Positions 10,923 to 21,719 of a stretch of 64,000 bases of DNA are shown here, piece after piece; positions within the stretch are counted from its first letter, which is position 1, and every line of letters begins with the position of its first letter. The notes beneath the pieces were generated by a model. The model made no database searches. It worked only from the letters and a program-made list of their open reading frames with translations, and was not told the DNA's origin. The translations under genes and the position numbers were made by a program. The stretch comes from Blakeslea trispora (Eukaryota; Mucoromycota; Mucoromycetes; Mucorales; Choanephoraceae): positions 248,001 through 312,000 of the forward strand of contig JAIWNE010000023.1 of the NCBI GenBank assembly GCA_025331445.1, read 5' to 3'.

Positions 10923-13053
10923 TTATCGTAGATGAAAATTCATATCAAGGTCTGCAGGAGCAAAATTGGATGGATTATCAAACATGATCTTTTCGGCATG
11001 AATCGAGTCTTTAGGTATTTTGACTGAATAACGTTTGACTATGGTTCTGTCAGCAAAGAAACTGATGAAATAGAAACAACTTACTCAACATGGTCAAAAA
11101 GACCTTTTGTTCAATCAAACTAAAGTTCATACCAATACATTGATGAGGACCTTGACCAAAAGGCATATACGCCATCGTAGGAGGACATGCATGTTTTTCA
11201 AAACGTTCAGGGATGAACTTTTCGGGATTTCGCCAATATCTTGGATTCATATGGATACTGATCACATCAATATTGAGCGTAGTTCCTTTAGGTATAGTGA
11301 TACCCTGAACAACAATATCCTCATTCGCTACACGGTCCAAGACACGATCTGTTGGACCACAATGTCGAAGATTCTGAAAAAAAGAAAATTAGTATCTTGA
11401 AATAACAAATGATTATTATTGTTTTTAACCTCTTTAATCACCCTATTGAGATAAGGCATCTGTTTCAAGTCTTCCATGGTAGGCACTCTATCTTCATCTG
11501 TATCACCCATCACACTGATAATCTCTTTCCTAAGCTTATCTTGTACATGCTAAATAAAAAAAGAGGCGGATGAATAAAAGCAATGATTTCTTTGAGAAAA
11601 AAAAGAAGGGGAGATAACCTTTCTTTACCTCATTCTTTGCAAGATTATAGAGACAACAAGTTAACGCATTGCCAGTAGTATCATGACCTTTTTTCGTTTG
11701 GAGAGTCAAGAAAAAAAAAAAAGAGAGTGAGTTACCAAGCAGATACACTCCTTTCTTCTTTATTACCTGCTAAAAAGAATGCACATAGATTTTCCTTTTT
11801 TTTAAAAAAAAAATGTCAGTCAAATAGTTCAATATCATCAAAAAAAAAAAAAAAAAAAAATCTTACTCGAAGTTCACCATCCGTCATATCAATACCTTCT
11901 TCCATACCCACTTCAATCAAAAGTGTCAATAGATCCTTTTCTTGATCTGGTGTATGAACAATTTTGCCCTGACTGATTTCTTTTCTTCTGTCTTTGGCCA
12001 ATGCTAAAATCATGTTGTTCAACTTGTCAACAGCCTGCGCACTTTTTCTTCGTGAAGGCATCATCTGTAAGACAGGTTCAAATGTGGAAAGTACGCTCAT
12101 CCAAGGATCAAACAGATAATTCATGATCATCTCATACGTCTCAGTCCAGCCTTCAGGATCACCAAGCAATGCATTGAAATCATAAGCTTTACAATAGGTT
12201 AATTCATCTCTTATATGGCTAGCCGTTCTATCTTTACCGAAAATAGCAAGACCCAAGACATCTAATGTAAACCTCTTGACAAGCATGGCCATCGGACTCT
12301 TCAAAGGCTTTTCATCAATACGCTCAAACAATCTAGGCATCACTTTACCAAATGTCTGAATTGGCATTGCTCGATGAAATACAGGATTCATCAACTCATA
12401 GAAAATAAGTGTCATGATTTGCTTTCAGTGTGATAAAGATGAGCTTACTCTGCGTTGTTTCTTCCATACATCACCATTCGTTATAGCTATGTTTTTTGTG
12501 CCTAGAAATTTGACAAAGATATTGTTTTTGCCTAGTCTATCCAAGAATTCATGGGATTTGGGAAAGGCATCTATTTGTTTTTCGCAAGTAAAGAGAAAAG
12601 AGGTAAAAAAAAAAAAATACAAGCTTTCTCTTTTTTCTTTTCTTGCCTGTTTTCATCAAGATAACTTTGGCTAAATCTGGACTGATGACTATCATTGACC
12701 ATTCAAATGGTAATTTCATCTATCAAAATCATATGAATTTCCCCCCTCTCTCTCTAAAACAAATGATCACTTACAATATAAAGTGGATGTCCCTGTTGAA
12801 GAAAAGGCATAATGTATTTTTGGTTTCTTTCATAAACTGATTCAAGACTCATAAAGGAACATAACATTGAGAAAACCCCGAATTTAGGGAATTGCTTTAG
12901 ATGCTTAGGCACGGCAAAGTAACGATAAACTTTAGCAGCTAGAAGGCAAAGGATAGAAAGAACAATAAAAGAGAATTTTGTTTGTCGCTTAAGAAACGGC
13001 AAAATAGCTTGAATGGTTTGATTGAATGGTCTTGATATAGTTCCAATAGACAT
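10923..13053 (-). CDS. Cytochrome P450 monooxygenase (CYP4-like class)
   Basis: Heme-thiolate monooxygenase, ER-anchored through an N-terminal hydrophobic segment (FSFIVLSILCLLAAKVY, about residues 28-44). Eight or more exons with short introns. Motifs in order: WKKQRR (C helix), I-helix AFFLAGHDTTGNAL (split by the intron at about 11705-11758), K-helix ExxR as E-N-L-R, PERF (FIPERF), and the heme-binding loop FGQGPHQCIG with the Cys ligand. The loop has His where most eukaryotic P450s have Arg. The C-terminal exon has IPKDSIHAEKIMFDNPSNFAPADL, the usual end of this class. The final intron is ambiguous: the only frame-keeping GT-AG choice that I found (about 11084-11024) removes a few residues normally conserved before 'IPKDSIH'. 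Substrate unknown. Start is a clean ATG with a membrane anchor. Confidence 0.88.
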
Positions 13054-14028
13054 TGAAAGAGTACTAAAGAAAGGGTCAACATTTCAAGTTTTTCTTTTTT
13101 TTATAGATAAAACAGAAAAAAAATAAACAATCAAAACTAGTAACATCATTTAGACTCTCTTGTTATGCAAAAAAAGACTGCTTGGAACAATCGAATAAAC
13201 TGAACAGAAACAAGGCACATTCACATGTTGACTTTTTCTCTCTCTCATTTTGCTTATTGAATGTTTTGTAAATGACTTTCTAGACAATAGAACTCTTGAG
13301 GTTTTGCATAAAGTAACTAAAATAACCGCAGCAAGGAAACCGCAGCACATGAAATATTCATGCAGATGAAAGTAGTCAGTATGTGTGAAAGAAGTAGTAT
13401 TCAAGATACAAATGCTTGGTAAGGAGGGATGTATTGGATGCAAGCATAAATCCCTTTATAGAATTGTTATGACAGAAATCGTTTATCTTTAGAATTTGTT
13501 ATCATTACAATTCGACTTGTTAAACAAAATGAAAGTTGTCATTCTCTCTCTCTTTAAAGCGTGTATATCAGAATTGAAGGCTTTATCTTTTGGTTTTTGC
13601 CTATGTTTCATGTTTTACGCGTTCTAACCAGCAAAAAAAAAAAAGAATCCCCTCCCCCCCTCCATACTTGAAAAAAAAAACAAAGGAAACTCAACTTACT
13701 TTGTATTGAACCAAACATGCCTATTGTATTGTTCTTTTACAAGTTCTCAAAAGGAGAGAGAGGGGGGGGGGATTTCTTTTTCGAACAATCAATCTCCGGT
13801 CAAAACGTCATCGCCTGTTCTATCCAATCAATCATGGCAGGCCAAAGTGATTTCATGCCTGTGATAATTTCCTGTTCACGCCTTTTCCCGATGATCTGTC
13901 TGATTTTTTTTGTATAGCCGAAGATTTTCTTTGACCGCTCCCTGTGTGTGATATCCTCTCCACAGTTCTTTTTTTCGTTTTTTTTTTTGTTACCACTTAT
14001 TTACACATCCCCCCCACTCTTATTTATC
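13054..14028. promoter_or_regulatory. Divergent upstream region, P450 / SDHC
   Basis: About 975 bp separating the starts of the P450 (-) and the succinate dehydrogenase subunit (+). It has homopolymer runs and several isolated frames without coding character (for example 13443-13150 on - and 13717-13917 on +). It must hold both promoters. No specific sites identified. Confidence 0.4.
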
Positions 14029-14798
14029 ATGTTGGCTACTCGCTCTCTCGTAAAGACAATTTCTCAAAGTAAACAAGTGTGAATGAGAACAACAAGAAAC
14101 ACAAAACACTCATCTAGTTGTTAGATCCTATTGCTTTTAGAAACACTTTAGCTACTGCTCCTGCTTTAGGTGTTAGGTAATAACAAGACAAAAGACTGTC
14201 AAAACAGGGTTTTAACTTTCCTTTTAGACATTTCAATGCTTCTCGTAAGGCTCAAGAACAATGTGCTGCTGCTGAATCTGAACTCTTGCGTCAACAACGT
14301 AAGGTTCGCCCTGTTTCTCCTCACTTGACTATCTATCAACCTCAAGTTACTTGGTATTTATCTGGTCTTCATAGAATTACAGGTGCTGCTGCTGGTGGTG
14401 GTAAAGTAAACCCCAACTGAATTCTTGTGATGATGATTGACCTGTTTTTTTTTAGCCTTTTATTTAGGTGCTCTTGCTTACCTTGCTGCACCTGCTTTTG
14501 GTGTTCATGTAGATACTGCTGCCATCATTTCTTCTGCTGCTGCTGCTCCCGTTGCTGCCAAGGTCCTTGCAAAGACTGCTGTTGCTGCTCCTTTTGTCTT
14601 TCACAGCTTGAACGGTATCAGACATTTGGTAAAATAGTTCAAGATGATGTTATGATGTTGGTTTTTCTAACATGTGCTTTTTTTTTTATCTAGGCTTGGG
14701 ATGCTTGTAAGTTGATTGATATTAAGAGTGTTTATACTACAGGTTATGCTGTTATTGGTGGTACTGCTATTGGTACTTTATATTTGGTCTTTATGTAA
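14029..14798 (+). CDS. Succinate dehydrogenase cytochrome b560 subunit (SDHC/Sdh3)
   Basis: Membrane anchor of mitochondrial complex II. It binds heme b and ubiquinone together with SdhD and carries electrons from the SdhA/SdhB catalytic pair. Five exons: 14029-14074, then about 14131-14182, 14229-14401, 14456-14631 and 14696-14798. The first two encode a presequence ([13 protein letters not shown]...). The mature part starts with [26 protein letters not shown], which is the family signature: Ser-Pro-His-Leu-x-Ile-Tyr near the quinone site, and Ser and Arg of SGLHRITG, equivalent to the quinone-binding Ser/Arg. Heme-ligand His is in [12 protein letters not shown]. Three transmembrane helices are visible. 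For the second intron, the donor after GGTGTTAG is the one that keeps the frame. Confidence 0.92.
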
Positions 14799-14954
14799 TA
14801 CAGTTTTTTTTTGAAAAGCACAGTCATCAAGAGAATATGGAAAGTAGATTGCTTGTTTATGTAGTGTTGTTTTTATATCATTTGTCTTTTCTCTTTTTTT
14901 ACCCCACACTTTACTGAGAATCAAATGGAACGGGAAAATATTCATCCCGATCTT

Positions 14955-14970
14955 ACCGGATTGTTCCGGT
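14955..14970. repeat. Small CCGG palindrome
   Basis: Perfect inverted repeat ACCGGA-TTGT-TCCGGT, about 157 nt after the SDHC stop, in otherwise AT-rich sequence. It may be a transcriptional or RNA hairpin, or a scrap of the same kind of CCGG-rich element seen near 37440. Confidence 0.5.
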
Positions 14971-15042
14971 CCCTTTTTTTTTTGGGATTATTTGAGATGG
15001 CATGAAAAAAAAAAAAAAAGAAATCCTCCCCCTTTTTATTTT

Positions 15043-16245
15043 ATGATGACAGATCAACAACAACAAAAGAACTCCTTCAATGGCAATACATTCATTTCAT
15101 TGTCTTGTCCCAAACCAGACAAATTGACCAAAGTGAAGAGAACAACTACCATCAATCTATCCGACACCAAAAGCACCCAAATCATGCCTCATCTCTTATT
15201 TTCATCTGATATGATGTGTGTTCAACACTTGGCTTATTTGACTGACAAGACAGATGAAATTGAACTGAACAAGCTGGATGTGATCCTGAATGCCCATAGT
15301 TGTCTTGAGGTCCATTGTTATTTCTTGCTTAATGGACTAGATCATATCTTGACTTGGCCTTCATGGTTCCATACGGCTCTTCATGATGTAGGTTCTATTT
15401 GATTCAAGATCTATGGATGATAAACCCCATTTGTTAGAGCATGCATCAATGTGGTCTGCGCCTTGTAAAGCAAACAGACCATGTCTACTACTTTGAGATG
15501 GAAAAGGCATTCATTACACCACCTCTCTCTTATTTGATGGATCAACAAGTACCTTATGGCACATTAGAACGCATCGATCTTATCATTGACTGGAACACAA
15601 CCAAACCAAAGGAATTTCAAACGATTTGGAAGCGAGAACTCTTTCAGGTGGATCTGTTGATTCGTTATATGCAAGAGGCTCTTTATCAATTAATCATTCG
15701 AAAGACATGTTATCAATATCCTCTCATCTTTTCCAATCATTATGTCAAGGTAAAGTCTGTAGTGTTCATCACAAAACATTGATCTGCTTTTTTTTTCTAT
15801 AGAAATTATCCAATATGATGTCTTATTTACCACCTATTGCACATGCTCTACAAAAGATCTATACAACCTCTAAATCAACCATGTCAGTCAACAATCATGA
15901 TTTTACCATGACTTTTATGGATAAACTCCAGGTAAGTGGGGATTGAAATGAGAGGCATTGGAAACTAAATCCTTCTGGAAAAGACCATCAAGAGGAATAC
16001 AGAGGTCATGAAACCTATTGAAAAGGATGAGATGACAACAGATCTTATCCTTGGCATGTATCATGCAATTCGAACAGTTCATAAAGTGGTGAGTTTATAA
16101 GGAAGCATGGAACAAAAGAAACTCAATATTCCTTTAGAAGGCATGCCCTACTCAAAAAGTGGTCATTGATCCTCCTAATGCCATGTGTACTGTAGCTAGA
16201 TTGTGGTCAACCACTGCCTGTACATCTTCTCTCAGAGAAACATAA
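15043..16245 (+). CDS. Unrecognised 332-aa protein, five exons
   Basis: Five exons all in phase 0 (15043-15387, 15438-15749, 15803-15931, 15984-16088, 16138-16245) with GT-AG introns of 49-53 nt give 332 residues and a clean stop. I do not recognise the family. The N-terminus is Gln/Asn-rich (MMTDQQQQKN), followed by a mixed alpha/beta-looking region with several Trp and Cys, then a helical stretch around residues 170-260 (YMQEALYQLIIRKTCYQYP...). The C-terminus ends STTACTSSLRET. No signal peptide or membrane segment. The perfect phase-0 joins argue strongly that it is a genuine expressed gene. It may be a fast-evolving nuclear or meiotic factor, but nothing in the sequence proves this. Confidence 0.7.
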
Positions 16246-16425
16246 ATGGGGATGCTTTTATTATATCATCCACTATGGCAATCACAAAAGTCTGTTAACA
16301 CTATATCTCCTTTTATTATATATGTGTTTCTTTAGTTTTTCTTTAATGTTTCTTCAACACCAGGCTACAAATAAAAAAAAAAAAAAAAATTAGCTAAAGA
16401 AAAAAAAAATAAAAAGTCTTGAAAA

Positions 16426-17335
16426 TCACTTTACGTTGGATCTTGTAGAATACATGCTTTCGACATTCTTCTTGACTTGTTCAAACTTATCCTTTGTTTC
16501 AGAGCCATTGACAGCACTCTTCAAACTGGCTGTGTTTTGTTGGATCTGCTCTTGAAGTTTGTTGACGTTCTGATCGAATGTACCACGAATGTCTGATACA
16601 GTTGAATCCAATTGTTGACGAGCATCACCCACAACAGCATTGACAGTTTGATGCACTTCTTGTAGCTGAGGATAGTTACGTTCTAACCTTTCGAGTTGAA
16701 GACCTACATTGTGTGTGGTCTTGGGAAGAAGATAGTATGAAGCACCAACAGCCAAAGTGGTCGAAGTCAAGAAACGAAGCACAATGTTTCTGTTGCGAGC
16801 AAGAATGGTACCTGCCAAAGCAGCAACACCAACATAGAAAGCATTGGGAAAGATGTCTTCGTCTTTGTCGATTGTGTTGTTGATTTCGTTTGTGACTTGG
16901 TGTTCAACTTCTTTATACTTTTGAACCAAACCATTGACATGAGTCTATCAGATGTTTAGTAAAAAAAAAAAAGAAACAGAACTTAAAGGGGCTGTTGTTT
17001 ACCTTTCCTTCTTCTAAGGTTTCATTCGCATATTTTTGAGCATAGTAGACTTGTTCTTCAAGCTTGGTAGGTGATTCGATGATGACAACCTTGGGTTCGG
17101 GTTGATCATAAATACTAAGCTATAGATCGTACATTAACTTGAGTTTTTTTTTTAAAAAAAAAACTTTTGAATGTTTTACCTTGGTTCTCTTTTCTTCGGC
17201 AAAAGCAGTGGTAGCAGTAGCTAAATAAGCACTACCAGCAGCAGCAGTAGCAAGCTAATCATTACAAGTGTCAGTCCAACATCTTTCTTTCTTTGTATCC
17301 TCCTTTACACTTCTCTTGATAATAGGTGAGAACAT
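16426..17335 (-). CDS. MICOS complex subunit MIC26/MIC27 (apolipoprotein O family)
   Basis: Inner-membrane subunit of the mitochondrial contact site and cristae organising system, which shapes crista junctions and binds cardiolipin. Exons: 17335-17309 (MFSPIIKRS), about 17254-17184, about 17117-17002, then 16944-16426. The second exon has an Ala/Thr-rich hydrophobic stretch and the third the family motif SIYDQPEPKVVIIESPTKLEEQV. The last exon begins with THVNGLVQKYKEVE and has two hydrophobic segments (NAFYVGVAALAGTILA and LRFLTSTTLAVGASYYLLP) separated by Arg-Asn-Arg, as in ApoO-family proteins. It ends with an amphipathic tail of about 90 residues. Total is about 245 residues, normal for fungal Mic26/27. 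The first exon was chosen because its ATG joins in frame to the Ala-rich exon. Confidence 0.88.
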
Positions 17336-17406
17336 GGATATAGAGAGAATAGAGTAATATAAAAAAAAAACTGTCTTTTCCCTTTTCTTTCTCCTTTCTT
17401 TCTCTA

Positions 17407-17407
<1 letters not shown>

Positions 17408-17434
<27 letters not shown>
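17408..17434. repeat. T27 homopolymer
   Basis: Run of 27 T just upstream of the MICOS gene. Length probably varies and is prone to assembly error. Confidence 0.9.
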
Positions 17435-17439
<5 letters not shown>

Positions 17440-17655
17440 TAAGCTATTAGATCATTATTATCCCTGGGTGGCTTCTAGGCCAATGGTATTGCAGAAGAGG
17501 TGACGTAGATAAGAGATATTTCAATTTTTTTTTTTTTCTTTTTTGTAATATTGTTCTCCTTTAAAAAAAAACAGCTATTTCTCTTACTAAATCCATCTCT
17601 CTCTCTCTCTCATTTTTTATAAGAAAAAAAAAATAGAATATCATCTATGGTATGA

Positions 17656-19041
17656 CTATGATTTATAATGATTCCAATTAATAGAGGCTTTATCAGATAA
17701 TCCCAAGTAAAACTCCATATGGGTATCTCTAGGGAAACGTATCACACTTCGAATAGCCTGACTGAGAGGAAAGATCTTTTCTCGTTTGGTATCAGATATC
17801 ACTAATCGTTTTCCAGCAGGAGGAGATCCAGCAAAGTCAATCTCAGACAACAAGTCTTGAAATGTATAGGCATCTGTGATAGCTAGATTCTTGATAAAAT
17901 AAACTTCTTGACTGGTATCACTCAACATGGATTTCAAAGTAGGAGAACTTTTAAGGGAGACGGTCTCTATCGTTTTAGTATAAGGCGGAGGTAGATCAAG
18001 CGAAGGGTGCATATTTGTACTGTTGGTATCGTTCAGATGAATGTCTAATGGATGATATTTGGATACATGCAATTGATGTTGTAAATGACTAGATAATGAA
18101 GTAAGAGAAGGTGTACGTAAATGAAGAGGGGGTAACTGAGATGAAAAACTATGGGTAGGGCGCGCGTTAAGATGTAGAAAGGTAGTTGTACTAGAAGAAG
18201 AGGGTGGAGGAAGGGGTAAAGATAAAGGAGGAGGAGGAGGAGGAGGATTGGAGTACAATAAGGGCGTAGATGCACTTGGACTTGGTCTTGAGACTGTAGA
18301 GGTTCTTTTTCGTTTATGTGAAGTAGAAGAGGTCATCATAAAGTCAGGTGATTCCTTGGGAGGAGGTGGAATGGATAGTTCACGTACTTTGGCAGCTAAT
18401 GAACCACCTCCAATCATCTGGTCCGGATAGAGACGTTCATGAGCAAATGAATCGACAGAAGAAGACCGATGCCGCAGATCCATCATGCTGTTTGAATCTG
18501 CAGGTGAAGGTGGCGCCTGTTGTTGCATGCGTTCATGTTTCTTTTTGGCACGATACAATGTACTTGAATGAGCCTTACAGAGCGAGACTTCTCCCAACTC
18601 TCTCAGACCGACGACACGACGATGAAGGTCTCGATAGACTGTATGGGTGAATTCATCGAGCCATTGGAGAGTAAAGTCGTAATCGTCTTTATCTAGGGGA
18701 GATAGTTTTTTGGCTCTTGAATCAAGACCTCCTTCAGGTAAGTTTTTGCCACGACGTGGCTGTGTTTCTGAGCAATGACAATTGGTTCCATAATACTATT
18801 AATCAATTCCGTTTCAACCCTTGATTGCTTTATTTAACTTTTTTTTACACCACTTACACCTGAACAAGTGAAACAAACAGCACATACAATACAAGCATTC
18901 TAACAAGTAGATAAGAAAGGATATTAAGGAAAAAAAAAAAGAAATGTCGTTGGTTACTACCTTTCTAGCGGAGAGGGGTCGATTTGCAGGTAAAGGTGAG
19001 GAAGGTTGACGAGTTTGAGAGCGGTGAGGCTGATAATGCAT
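17656..19041 (-). CDS. Putative regulatory protein with Cys-rich N-terminal module
   Basis: Three exons, 19041-18961, 18899-18858 and 18795-17656, give exactly 420 residues. Exon junctions assemble a compact metal-binding-looking module at residues 30-49 with spacing C-x2-C-x2-C-x2-C-x7-C-x-C (NACIVCAVCFTC then TNCHC). It is followed by a conserved-looking helical region (DYDFTLQWLDEFTHTVYRDLHRRVVGLRELGEV, given in parts) and a long low-complexity part rich in Pro, Ser and Thr, including a polyproline tract encoded by GGA repeats on the + strand. A basic KRKR stretch could be a nuclear signal. The last 80 residues look folded (EIDFAGSPPAGKRLVISDTKREKIF). I do not recognise a named family. A transcriptional or chromatin role is an inference from composition. 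Confidence 0.68.
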
Positions 19042-19407
19042 TTTTTGTGCTAATAAAAAAAAAAGAATTGGTTTCTGGTCATTCAATAAGCAGAGAGAGA
19101 GAGAAAAATCATAAAAAATGATGATACACACATACATACAAACACACACTCACACAACGCGTGTTAAAGAAAAGAGAAAAGAATGAAAGAGGAGAGAAAA
19201 AGAGAAAAAAAAAAGGGAAGAAATAACAAGAACAAAAAAAAAAAAAGGGGGGGAGAATGGTAAAGTTGGACAGACAAGTACAAAATATGTAAAAAAAAAA
19301 ATAGGACACCAATTTCTATCTTTTGGGTCATTCATCAAAATGCCACAAATAATCATGCTTTCTCGCTTGATCTGCTGAGTTTAAAAGTATTACATAAGGG
19401 CAAATGG

Positions 19408-19438
<31 letters not shown>

Positions 19439-19558
19439 AGCTTACATCTCATTTTCAAGAAGGCATTAAAGTTAGTAACTCCTCGAGATAAACAATTAAA
19501 AATGAGTTGACAAGTCGTCTTTTATTACCCCCCCCCTAAGCACACACATATTTTGCTT
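19042..19558. other. Intergenic, homopolymer rich
   Basis: Upstream of the Cys-rich gene and downstream of the hotdog gene. It contains A26 at 19414-19439 and several G/C runs. Frames on the - strand here are Phe/Ser-rich artefacts. An acceptor-like TTTTATTAG just before the ATG at 19041 suggests a 5'-UTR intron. Confidence 0.45.
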
Positions 19559-20438
19559 CTATTCATTTCTAATTTCAACACACCATACAAGATGACCAAT
19601 GGCTACTGTATCCAACATGCGATCCTTCACAACAACCTCAGTAGCAATATCATGACGCCCTTCATCTAAGCCAGTTGGAAGTGTGTAATCAGATGAAGCA
19701 GTCAACAAGCCACGCGCTTTCTTTTTGTACTGAATTGTTGCTTATATAAGTATTAGAATAAGACAAGTTTGACAATCACTTACTTCCATTCGAATTGAAG
19801 TCAAGATGGCTTTATCCTTCTTTCTCAAGTTACTCAATAGAGCCAAACCACCGGTTGTTTCAGCAAATGTGGCCAAGGCAGTTGGATGAATACTAAGCGA
19901 GAAAAGTTGAGAATAGAATTCACAAGTACTATTAAAGTTGTGTTTACCCTTTTTGAGCATCGTGTGTACTGTGATGATCCTATTTCCTCTCCTCTCTTTC
20001 TTTTAGTGTGATGATCTACCTTGACTTTCTTATTTTTACACTCACCCGAACAATAGCCGTACAAAAACCACGAGAAAAAGTAGATACACGCATATCTATA
20101 AACCAAGAAATGAATACAAAAAAAGAATCTTCAAGAACACTAGCTTTTTTACCGATAGAACTAGCATAAGGATCACTGTTGTTCAATAAACGAGCAAATG
20201 TCCAAGGTCTGAATATCTTGACAACAGGCTTGCCTAATTTCTCCCAAATCCTAAGAGGATGACGACCATCTTTTAAGGTAATAAGGATATAGATGATATA
20301 ACTAAACGTCAAGCACACTAAAATAGCCAATAGACGACTAAAGATGGTCCATTCTAGCCTGAGAGCCACTTGAGCCAAGTAAACAGAAGCCTTCAAGTGT
20401 CCATACAAAGCTTCAGTCAATGGTGAGTTGGTAGACAT
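19559..20438 (-). CDS. Membrane-anchored hotdog-fold thioesterase-like protein (DUF4442 type)
   Basis: The N-terminal exon (20438 to about 20150) encodes an amphipathic start and one strong membrane segment (LLAILVCLTFSYIIYILITL, about residues 36-55), then a Pro/Trp-rich linker. Downstream exons give RVSTFSRGFCTAIVR, a short exon with DHHSTHDAQKG, and the hotdog core IHPTALATFAETTGGLALLS, with the catalytic-type Asp/Glu-Thr helix region of 4HBT-like proteins. The last exon is YKKKARGLLTASSDYT...GHLVWCVEIRNE. This order matches fungal DUF4442/4HBT-like proteins thought to act on acyl-CoA or acyl carrier substrates. The membrane anchor suggests an ER or mitochondrial membrane location. Introns are short GT-AG, and the small middle exon joint was chosen by frame. 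Confidence 0.78.
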
Positions 20439-20905
20439 TGAGAATTTTCTCTTTTTAGAGGGGTACTGTCAAGAAAGAAAATAAACAAATAAAAACAAAA
20501 CAAAACAAAAAAGGACTCCAAAAGGCGGGGAATCAAATCGACCTTTATGCTGTTCATGGGGGGGGGGATGCAAATCTCTCTCTCTCTTTTTTTTTTCTCT
20601 AAAAGTGTCATTCTATAATGAAAAGAGAAAGGAAAGAAAGAGTGTGTGTGTGGAAATCTAGAGTGGCGTTGATTGCATAATTCTTTTATTTGTCAATGTC
20701 TAAACTACCAAAAATGAAAAGGAAGGGGGGGGAGGTTAGAAACTTGACGAATAACAAAAGCAGCTTGATTCTCAAAAAGAAAGAGGGGGATAAGTAAAGA
20801 AAATAGTGTAAAGATGTATTCTTTAAGAGAATCTACAGTTATATGTAGAGTATCTCTTATACAAAAAAAAAAAAAAAAGTAAGCAAACATTGGAATCTTT
20901 TTTTT

Positions 20906-21028
20906 TTATTCTTCATGTTGTATCTCTTGTAAATGATGTGCGACACAAGTACAAGTCAATACAAGTTCGCATAGACAACCATTGATAGGGTTTGGACCTT
21001 GAATGCAATCAACATGGACTCGTAACAT
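20906..21028 (-). CDS. Possible 40-residue Cys-rich microprotein
   Basis: Too short for standard gene finders: ATG at 21028-21026, stop TAA at 20908-20906. The translation has coding-like composition with five Cys (positions 8, 15, 17, 23, 25), including CLCE and CTCVAHH, and an acidic tail (QEIQHEE). It could equally be the last exon of a longer gene. The sequence just upstream (21029-21060) has GTAAG-like and AG motifs but no intron of normal size that I could join. Lies between the hotdog gene and the Anp1-type gene on the same strand. Confidence 0.3.
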   Translation of the reverse strand: MLRVHVDCIQGPNPINGCLCELVLTCTCVAHHLQEIQHEE

Positions 21029-21719
21029 TCATTTACATTCTACTTACTATTGGATGTTGCACAAGTGCATTTTATGTGAGAGTTATTTGTCTTTCGAAGA
21101 TCACGACAATGATTACATTGAGTCAATCGTCTTCCTCTCTTTGATAAAGCAATCAATTCTCGGTCTTGATGAACGCAATTCTTGACGCGATGACCTCTTA
21201 TACAAGAAGCACTTGTAAGACTTTAGCTGAGATAAACAAAGAAAGCGATGTATCATTTTACCATGCATATCGTACTCCATTGACTGTAATCACCATTAAG
21301 AAAGAAAAAAGAAAAAAAGAGACGCCTCTTCAAACACACCAATCAAGAAACTCAAAAGGAATTTTTTTGGCTGTTTCACTAACAAACTCTATTTTAAAAA
21401 GGACTAAACTGCACGTGCTGACATAAATCTCTTTTTTTTTTTTCAATTTAATTAGTGCAATCCTACAGAATGTACAAAATTTATGTTTGCGCAACAAAAG
21501 AAAAAAGAGATCTACATTTTGTTGTAGGTTGCTTTTTATAGTAAATTATGTTTATTGATGCCTTTTGTTTTTTTTTCTTTTTTTTTTGCTTTGATTTTAA
21601 AAAGCAAAAAAAGAGAGAGAGATGAAATGAAATTAGTATGAAATGAGATTAAAGTGTATAAAGTAAGGGGAGGAAAAAGGGAGGGGGGGGGAAAGTACAA
21701 GAGAGATAGGATGAATAAA
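21029..21719. other. Intergenic downstream of the Anp1-type gene
   Basis: About 690 bp. It includes + strand frames at 21003-21185 and 21166-21426 without recognisable features, and pyrimidine-rich runs. No supported gene. Confidence 0.4.

Noticed and set aside
13150..13443. 97-codon - frame upstream of the P450
   Set aside because: No domain, mixed low-complexity composition, lies in the divergent promoter region.
18045..18275. Leu/Tyr-rich - frame
   Set aside because: Shadow of the proline-rich part of the Cys-rich regulator gene.
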